This document shows, piece after piece, positions 56,529 through 64,000 of a stretch of 64,000 nt of DNA (its first letter is position 1; each line of letters opens with the position of its first letter). A program made the position numbers and the translations under genes. The stretch comes from Bugula neritina (lineage: Eukaryota > Bryozoa > Gymnolaemata > Cheilostomatida > Bugulidae), in NCBI GenBank assembly GCA_964035545.1, contig OZ037766.1, positions 23,426,767 through 23,490,766 of the forward strand, written 5' to 3'. The notes beneath the pieces are model-generated. The model searched no databases. It was not told where the DNA came from and saw nothing but the letters and a program-made list of their open reading frames with translations.

Positions 56529-57111
56529 TATATAACAATGTGATACGTGTGTATTAAGTCCTTGGTGATGACAAAAGTAATGGTGGCTAGGTTGCAGCGT
56601 GAGTATATCGTGAAATATATTATATTGGTTTAAGTTTCATGCTGCTACTTCAGGCATACCCTGCACCTACCATAATCCTTGTTAGTTTATCACTTGTCCT
56701 TAGAGGGTTTCCACGAGGTTTCATTCTATTCATCTATTTGTTAAATTTGAGACATCTTTTATACTCTCTCTTACTTGATTGATGATTGGTTGTTTTTTCT
56801 GGTTGACGCTATCAGCTATAAAGAGAATAGGGGAGAAAAGGAGTTGCTGTGTATAACTGGTGTACTACATGGGTTTAATTAGGGCTCGGCATTCAGCTGT
56901 TGCAGTAGCCGTAGTGATTGCAGGTCACTTCTGGTTAGTTGTTAGTGGTACTACTGCTGCGATTGTATTTCTGTAGCCAGATCTAATTTTCAGTCTCTAC
57001 TCATTCTAAGCTTTACCTAAACCTGTATGGCAAGGACATGACCCCACAGGATATTATATAATATACTTGTCTTCACACTGTTGCTAGGATACGCCGGATA
57101 CTTATAATCAA

Positions 57112-60100
57112 ATGGAGGATACTGGTGGTGGCCTGCTGGAAGCTGATGAGTTTGATGATGTATACACAGTCATACCTACAGCCCCAGAAGATCCGATTCC
57201 AGACAGCTATCCCACTACTCCTTCCGTACACCAATCTCCTACCAATGCTAGTCGGCATGGGAAGGGACATCACCCTGCCAGCATGGTACCCACCCACACT
57301 TTAAATGGAACTTCTAGTCTACACACATCAGTCATTAACCGTTCACCTCGGCCTTCCAAGCCAAGCCGTAACAGAGAAACAGGAAGTAAGAGAAGAGATG
57401 GTAAGTTTTTGGTCTATCAGTTTCCACCAGTTGTTTAAAAGCCATAGTATATAATACTATATAAATAGTATGCATGCTACAGCAAGATACTTTGCTCAAT
57501 GACGCTGCTCCATCATATTCCTATACACTTGCTGCATCTTAATTTAGATGCTGTATTGCAGAGTTTTCAATCAGAGCCCTAGTTGCCTTGTAGTAGTGTG
57601 CACTTCAGGTTGAGGCTTTGCAATGTACGCTCCTTAAAAGACTAGTTCTCTTTCGTAGTTGATGTGGGGCAGGTTCCAGCCCGAACTTACATTTGTTATA
57701 CTAGTGAATACATGTTATTGCTGCAATAGTGTGTATAAATATTTCTGTATTTGGGGAGAGAATACAAGCATTAAATTCCCTTCCCTTCTGGTAGGGGTGG
57801 TCTGCGTGACTTCGCAGTTTTGGGAGGATTTCTTTAGTATTGGAAAACTTGTAAGGCTGGTGCGTTCACCTGAACACTTTGTAGATGTTTTCAAGTAGAA
57901 GTTAGCCATTGAAATACACCCAACCGAAGCTGTTTACTTAGAGGTATTGAAAAGTATTGTTCAAACAGAAGGACTGGAGTTGATAATTAAAACCATTCTC
58001 TCTAAGCCATTGCCTCCCATAAACCTCTAGTAACTGCTGCCTTTACTCTCTAGTAACTGCTGTCTCTACTCTCTAGTAACTGCTGCCTCTACTCTCTAGT
58101 AACTGCTGCCTCTACTCTCTAGTAACTGCTGTCTCTACTCTCTAGTAACTGCTGTCTCTACTCTCTAGTAACTGCTGCCTTTACTCTCTAGTAACTGCTG
58201 TCTCTACTCTCTAGTAACTGCTGCCTTTACTCTCTAGTAACTGCTGCCTTTACTCTCTAGTAACTGCTGTCTCTACTCTCTAGTAACTGCTGTCTCTACT
58301 CTCTAGTAACTGCTGTCTCTACTCTCTAATAACTGCTGCCTCTACTCTCTAGTAACTGCAGCCTCTACTCTAATAACTGGCCAAGACATGGAAACTCGTA
58401 TCCGCTACCAACATCAAGTTCCTATTATATCTCAAAATATGCAAATCTGCATTCATATATATTCATATATAATATATTATGCTTACAATATATACATCTT
58501 AAATATACGTAATATATGGTTATAGTATATTCATATTAGACATATATATAATATATGCTTACAATATATACATGTTAGATATACACATCTCCCTTCTCTT
58601 CTGTGCCACGTAACCCAGCATTAGAAAACGCATCTTATAGTTCTAGTTGCTGCCATTCCTGGGTAAGGAGTTCGTGGAAGCAAATAACTATTTTTAGTGA
58701 ATAGTATGGAGTTCTGCATGTAAATCCTGCACCCAGACTCTAATAATATGACATCAAAGTTGAGCAAGTTTAGGACTGTTGTACATAAGTGGTGACAAGG
58801 GAAGATGTAGAGAATGAAGCTGATTGCAAGAAAAAGTGAACAAACATCATTGGGTTGATGGTGAGGCCAGAAATGAGAAGGTTTTCTTAGTTGTTGCCCA
58901 TCCGCTTATTTCCTGTCTCACTGTAGAATTATTACCTGTATCTCTGTAGGATTATTACCTGTATCTCTGTAGGATTATTACCTGTATCTCTGTAGGATTA
59001 TTACCTGTATCTCTGTAGGGAGAAGGGTGGTTCTTGTCTAGTAAACTAATTATGTAATGGCCGTAGTCATTGTGAATGAGCGAGTCAAAAGGAGATTGGA
59101 ACAGGAAATATGTTGCAGATAAGCATCCAAATTCATGACTACATATCTAAAAGCCGACTGGGCTGGAAACTTCTAGATTTCATTAACTCAGTTTTCATAC
59201 TCTCTTGTCAGCAAGCACTAAAAGTTGTTCTTTTAGCCAGGACAGGGCGTTGGGGTTTTTCTTCATTGGAACTCTTATGGACAGTTTTGTTTCTTTTTAT
59301 TAGCTGAATATCAGCTAGTGTTGAACTGATGGTAGCAGAGTGTTTCCCTGTGATCTGTTCAGTGTAGAGTCTGTCTGTGCTTATATTATTATGATTTCTT
59401 GTTTGAGTTTCATTCAAATGATACAATTAGTGGAGGAGAAAGAATGGAGTAGACTCCTGAATATGACAAGTGGGTTAGCTACTGTGATGGAGTACTACTG
59501 CAATGGTGCTTACTGGCAAGTAATTGTGTGTGGAATAGAATAAAGAAAGTTTACTATTGTGATAGCATCAAGTGACAATACCTTTTTCAGAGGTATAAGC
59601 CAAGACGGCATGCTAACCTATTCACTAAGGCATAAGCAATTTCAGCCATAGAGCACTAGCAAGATGGTTCTACTAACCAATGAGTGGTTAAATGTCTTTC
59701 ATGGACCAGAAAATTTTTCCAAATGCTGTACTTTTTTGAAATAGCTTTAGAATATGTTCTAATTTTTCCAGGATATTGCTCTGTCTGTTTATGCAGGCAA
59801 GGTTTTGCAAAGGAAATTCGAGAGCTTTAAATGCAGCTTTAAGAGCATAGTATTAGTAGTAGCGCTCCGGTTTTGTAAACACCATAATATTGACTACTCC
59901 AATACTAATGCTAAAAGACAAGTTAATATAATATTCTCTTGCATGCAGCATAACTAAAGACATTCCATAATTTTAGCTGTCTTTCCATTCACATTCAAAT
60001 CATTTTGCAAAGGTATTTCTTTTTGTTGCAAAAGTTTCTTACAACTTCACATCATATTTCTTCTTCAGTTCTGTAATTGGTAATGTTGTACCTTGATTTA

Positions 60101-63100
60101 CTCTGGCATTTGTTTGAGTTCGGAAACTACTTACTGATGTTGCTAATTTTTTATTCAATTCCAATTATTTATTCTGTGTTATTGTTGTTATGAAGAAAGC
60201 TATGACAACTCCAAAAATATTATTTTCTAGTGTTCATGAGGTACTTCTGGATTCTGGGAATTTGCTGAAAATGTGTTTTGTTACCTGTAGCAATTGAATA
60301 TGGCTGTTTCTTTTTATTTGTCTATTTTGTTCATTTCTTGTGACCATTCATTTAATTTTGATTTGTGAAGGGCTCACAAAATATTTCTATTTGTGCTTAT
60401 TCACATGGTACAACTTCCATTGGAAGGTTTTTTTTAAAATAGTTTCATTATGACTCTTTCTCCAACCTACTTCCAACTTAGCTCCAATCCTATCAAGTTA
60501 TCACTCCCAACGTAGTGTTTGGTGTCTTCAGAGTTGTCCTTTCTTTTAGAATGGCATTAGTATTCATTGTAGTTCTGTGTTCTGCCTAGTTATAATTGTC
60601 CCCTCCTAGTGCCTTCAAGTAAAGTGCATGCATAGTTATTGGTTAGGTGCCACACTTTTTATTGAAAAGGTGTTTCTATAGAGTTTTGGGCTGTCAAACA
60701 TTTACAGCCATATTTGAATAACAAACTGTGTCCTAGGATTTCCTGTAGACAGCCTTAAGGCTACAAGTTTTGGAAATCAAGCATGACCATTTCGAAGTAT
60801 GCAGCTAGCAGCTTTAATACATTTTTCACGAACTATTTAGTTATCACATTTTCACATTTATGGCATTGTAATTATTTCAGAGTTACAATTGTATAGTTAA
60901 GGACAATTTTTGAAAATTTTTAGAATGTGTTTTAAGGCTTATTAGTAGTTTGATTTTTTCATTTTCAAAACAAATCTATGAAACCAAGTCTTCACTGGAA
61001 GAGAGGAGATGAAGCAACCTCAAAGCTGTTAAGATTGCAAAGAATACAAGTAAAATATATGCAAATCACTGTCAAAGAACATATTTTAGTGTTTATTTAG
61101 TTATGCTGCAAACATTAAATTAATTGTTAGAGTTATCAGTGGGAAAAGAAGATGCCACGGTTTCTCTTTGTGCAACCTTCCTGAGCTTATAGTCACTTCC
61201 GTGCTAATAATCTTAATTCTTAAAATCCTGAATCACAAGAGGTGAAATGAACCCAAAATTCTCATAAAATTCTATGTCTGTGTGAGAAACCTGGTGTGGT
61301 ACTACTGCAATATCTCAGTATACAGCTGGCATGTAGTTGCTGTTCAATATATAATTTACTGAATGGCATGTGCCTTCTACATCTTTCATTTTCTTCACTC
61401 CACGGATCGCTGTCTGCTGCTGCTGCTGCTGTTGCTGCTGCTGGTGGTGATGCCTCAGCAAAAGTGCTGTGGCAGATATCTGTAGCCCAGGGCTGTGGTC
61501 ACAGAGCAACACTCTACAGCACAAGCAGCTCTGTGCTGAGTTGGCTTGTAGGCTTTGGGGACTGGCTGGGCATTATGTTGAGTTGTAGTAGATATGGACA
61601 CAGCACACAATGCATATCTCATACGTTCTGCTGTTAGCCCATTGATTATCAGTGGAGACTGAATAAAGGTTTGCTTTTAAGCAGGTTGATTATCTTTAGC
61701 TGCGTTGGCACACAGAGCAGAGCCCAGTACCTTACACAGAGCGGAGTTAGTAAATACAGTAGTTGAGTGAACTCGTTACTCGTCGGGTTGACGAACGGGT
61801 GGTTGACAGGGCGCCCGTTACATTAGTACACTAGCAGTGAGTAATCATCGCAATCTGTTGCTCTCTCTCGCAGCAGTTTGCCAGTTGTACCAGTATCATA
61901 TTAACGATAGAGCAGCTATCTACCGTGAGTCGTGACAAAGAGAAGATAGAGGAAGAGCGTATGGTAGTCATGGCTATTGGCTTACATCTACTTGATTGAT
62001 AACAGTTTCATTTGGGTGCTAGAGCTTGCATTGTCACTGCCAGTCAGTAGCTAGGGCGAGACTCAGACACTCTAATTATACGGAGAGGAAATATAAGTAA
62101 ACTATAGAGGGGTAGTCAGTCAGGGTATAGACTACAGAGGGAGAGTCAGTAAGTTACTACTAGTAAATCAGTCTCTGCTAATTGTCTAGTGGCTGTCATG
62201 TAGTCCTGTGAGGTCAACCATCCTGCATTCTCTTTCTCACTCCTCTGCATTTGCTTGTAGAATCAGTTCTGAGTTTTACTTAGCTACTTTTCACTCACTG
62301 TGATTATGATGTGGTGTAACTTTTTGCTCATGATTACGATTTTTTGTATAGTCTAATTGAATTTTTCATTTGTTGAATTAATGATATATAAAACTAGAGC
62401 CTGGAGTTTTCTGACTCGCACTGGTGTGAAACTGTAGTTTGTCAAATAGCACTAGTTCTGGTGGATATTTGTAGTAGGGGGAGTAGTTTACTCCTAAATA
62501 AAGCATGTCCCCTTTCAACTCAAATTGCAAATTAAAAACTGAACACTAAAGCTAAGCAACAATCTACACCTCTGCATTTAAGTGGATAATTGGTGATGGC
62601 TGTCTTATGGATGTCATCATATGTAGGTCTGAGACAATAGTAACTATTCTGATGGTTTGATGGCCTTTGTGTCTGTCTAAGCAGGTGGTGCTGTTTGTTT
62701 TCCTTTTCAGAAACTTCAGTTATTCTCAACTTCTATCTCTAGTCAATTTATTGAAATGTTGATTTGGAGATCTGTGGTGGGAATGTCCATCATATGTTTG
62801 ATAATTCTACACCTTCTACCAAAACTGTCTTTGCATTTCCATGAAACATCATCAATCTGAGTGAGTGAGGGAGTGAGCGAGTGTGTGAGTCTAGTTACTG
62901 GAGAGTAGCAAGGAGTGCATTTGCTTGCTTTAATTATTAGGTGTGACATGTAGAATGACATCATGTATGAGCTGTACGCTGGTTGTGCAGTATTTCTAAC
63001 TTAGTCTTTGCCTCTTCTCACAGCTGTGGACTCGGTTATTGATTTATTTCTTAAAAGCAAACCACAAGCCACTCTCTCTTCTCCATTTGGTTTTGCTGTT

Positions 63101-64000
63101 ATCAGAGAGCAGACCGTGATGTGCCTCTACCCCCTCATAAATTTACTTCTAGTCTTGTAACTCTATGGCACTTCCTTATGCCATCTGTAGTTATAACTGC
63201 TGTTACTAATTGCTATCAACCTTGTTTATTATTTAGTTATGTGCTGTTGCAATAGCAGGCCTATCAGAACTTTTTACTGTTCTGTGTTAATGGAGAACTT
63301 GTTTCAACCTAGTTTTTCTAGTTCTACATGAAATCACTTTTACCAGATTTGAAATCTGGTATAAGCTTTTTCCAAAATATGTTCGTTTTTGGTGTTTTAA
63401 AGCCAACAGAAAATACAAATATTTGGGAACTGTAAGCATAGCTGGCAAGGCCTTCGGTGGAGATAGAATATATAGCTGCCTCAAGGCTAGCGTACTGTGA
63501 TATCAACTACCAAAACTTGCGCCTACTTTATTTTAGTAGAAGTAGAGTTACAGCGGAGTTACAGCAGAGTTACAGAGTTACAGTAGTAGAGTAGAGTACA
63601 GCTGTTAATGAATGATGTCTGTGTAATGTTCAGATGAGCTTAGTTACTTGTATCAGGTTGAGCAGGAAGGATATGTGCTGCCCAAATCCTAATCACATAC
63701 TCATATATTATCATCATTATTATGTAGTCATGTGGTGTGTTGGCTTTCTTCCTGTCCTCTCTCTCTCTCTTATGTGGTGTTACTCAGTGTGTCTGGCTTT
63801 GTAAGTATTCAGTCTCCATTTTGTTTTTATAGGGTTACCAAGCCACGCATTCAGTAGGAACTATTACTGCCGATTTTGTTCTTTCAACACGACCAAGTCA
63901 AAGGTCCATCTTTACCACCTGGTGGACGTACACGGAGTTGACTATAAGATATTCTCCTGTGATAGATGTGACTATGCCAGCAGGTGGAAATGCAAGGTAT
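57112..64000 (+). CDS. C2H2 zinc-finger protein, N-terminal part (cut by window end)
   Basis: Two exons are visible: 57112-57400 and 63833-64000 and beyond, joined in phase 1 across a 6.4-kb intron. The first 96 residues are acidic, then Ser/Pro/Thr-rich and basic (RPSKPSRNRETGSKRRD), with no domain. The second exon starts GLPSHAFSRN and encodes a C2H2 finger with CRFC, 12 residues, then H-x4-H, followed at once by a second finger beginning FSCDRCDYAS. It is probably a nuclear DNA-binding regulator. Codons before the ATG are open back to a splice acceptor (TTGCTAG at 57082-57088), so the protein might start in an earlier exon. Paralogue identity cannot be given. Confidence 0.75.
58025..58372. 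repeat. 23-bp minisatellite, about 15 copies
   Basis: Unit CTCTAGTAACTGCTGYCTYTACT (23 bp), with C/T variants at two positions shuffled between copies. In the large intron of the zinc-finger gene. Confidence 0.95.
58918..59020. repeat. 23-bp tandem repeat, four to five copies
   Basis: Unit CTGTAGGATTATTACCTGTATCT; near-perfect. Sequence unrelated to the 58-kb array but of equal period. Confidence 0.9.
61414..61446. repeat. (CTG)n trinucleotide repeat
   Basis: About eleven CTG/TTG/GTG triplets within the zinc-finger gene intron; no coding context. Confidence 0.85.
61690..61940. promoter_or_regulatory. CpG-rich island in the zinc-finger gene intron, possible internal promoter
   Basis: CTCGTTACTCGTCGGGTTGA, then ACGAACGGG and GGGCGCCCG, give a CpG cluster in otherwise CpG-poor DNA. 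A GTGAGT donor follows at about 61926. It could be an alternative first exon of the zinc-finger gene or a transposon piece; neither is proven. Confidence 0.3.

Larger units (their letters stand above)
42435..57088. other. 14.6-kb gene-poor region
   Basis: No exon chain could be built on either strand. Contents from left to right: a hAT MITE (43051-43519), low-complexity patches (43920-44170, 45240-45770), a hAT-like terminus near 46200-46285, a family-B MITE (46835-47026), AT-rich word repeats (48230-48480), a minisatellite (49895-50060), a hairpin (50172-50249), a 40-bp tandem repeat (52140-52300) and a family-A MITE (56370-56528). GC content rises after about 50 kb. It may include the promoter and 5' noncoding exons of the zinc-finger gene downstream. 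Confidence 0.55.

Noticed and set aside
61296-61637. 113-residue Ala-rich frame
   Set aside because: Depends on the (CTG)n repeat; composition and context are non-coding.

Overview
The window is animal nuclear DNA: AT-rich and CpG-poor, with intron-split genes obeying GT-AG rules, long (AT)n microsatellites and many small transposons. The extracellular repertoire (sushi, FN3, TSP1 and C-type-lectin modules stitched together by phase-1 introns) together with compact housekeeping genes suggests an early-branching metazoan such as a sponge. That is an inference from style; no species can be proven from the sequence.

Layout. 1-2073 is the 5' part of a Gypsy-like LTR retrotransposon on the minus strand (LTR, gag, start of the protease). 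2074-4150 is repeat-rich, followed by a decayed, interrupted LINE (4160-5650, minus). 5668-7041 (minus) is a three-exon PH-domain adaptor with tyrosine motifs and an SH3 ligand. 8152-10418 (minus) is a VIP36/LMAN2-type cargo lectin. 12823-17219 (plus) is NDUFS3 of respiratory complex I. 17457-32470 (minus) is a 30-exon gene for a roughly 1456-residue single-pass receptor (signal peptide, unknown Cys-rich head, C-type lectin, TSP1, about six sushi domains, FN3-like region, transmembrane segment, about 140-residue tail). 33003-38688 (plus) is prolidase (PEPD), starting head-to-head with the receptor. 39139-42434 (minus) is a DNAJA2-type co-chaperone, convergent with PEPD. 42435-57088 is a long gene-poor stretch with transposon remnants and minisatellites. 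57112-64000 (plus) is the 5' part of a C2H2 zinc-finger gene that runs off the window.

For six genes I reconstructed exon chains by hand; for the adaptor, LMAN2, NDUFS3, PEPD, DNAJA2 and the receptor the summed exon lengths keep one open frame from start to stop. The genes do not form a pathway; they are ordinary eukaryotic neighbours. LMAN2 (secretory cargo) and the receptor are both secretory-route genes, and the adaptor is the kind of protein that would act below phosphorylated receptors, but no functional link is shown by the sequence.

The most interesting items are the receptor with an unusual module order and two possible C-termini; a tRNA-derived SINE whose body resembles the conserved V-domain of vertebrate-type SINEs; a perfect 26-bp tandem duplication of a splice donor in LMAN2; a 17-nt first coding exon in PEPD; and several non-autonomous DNA transposon families with recognisable target-site duplications.
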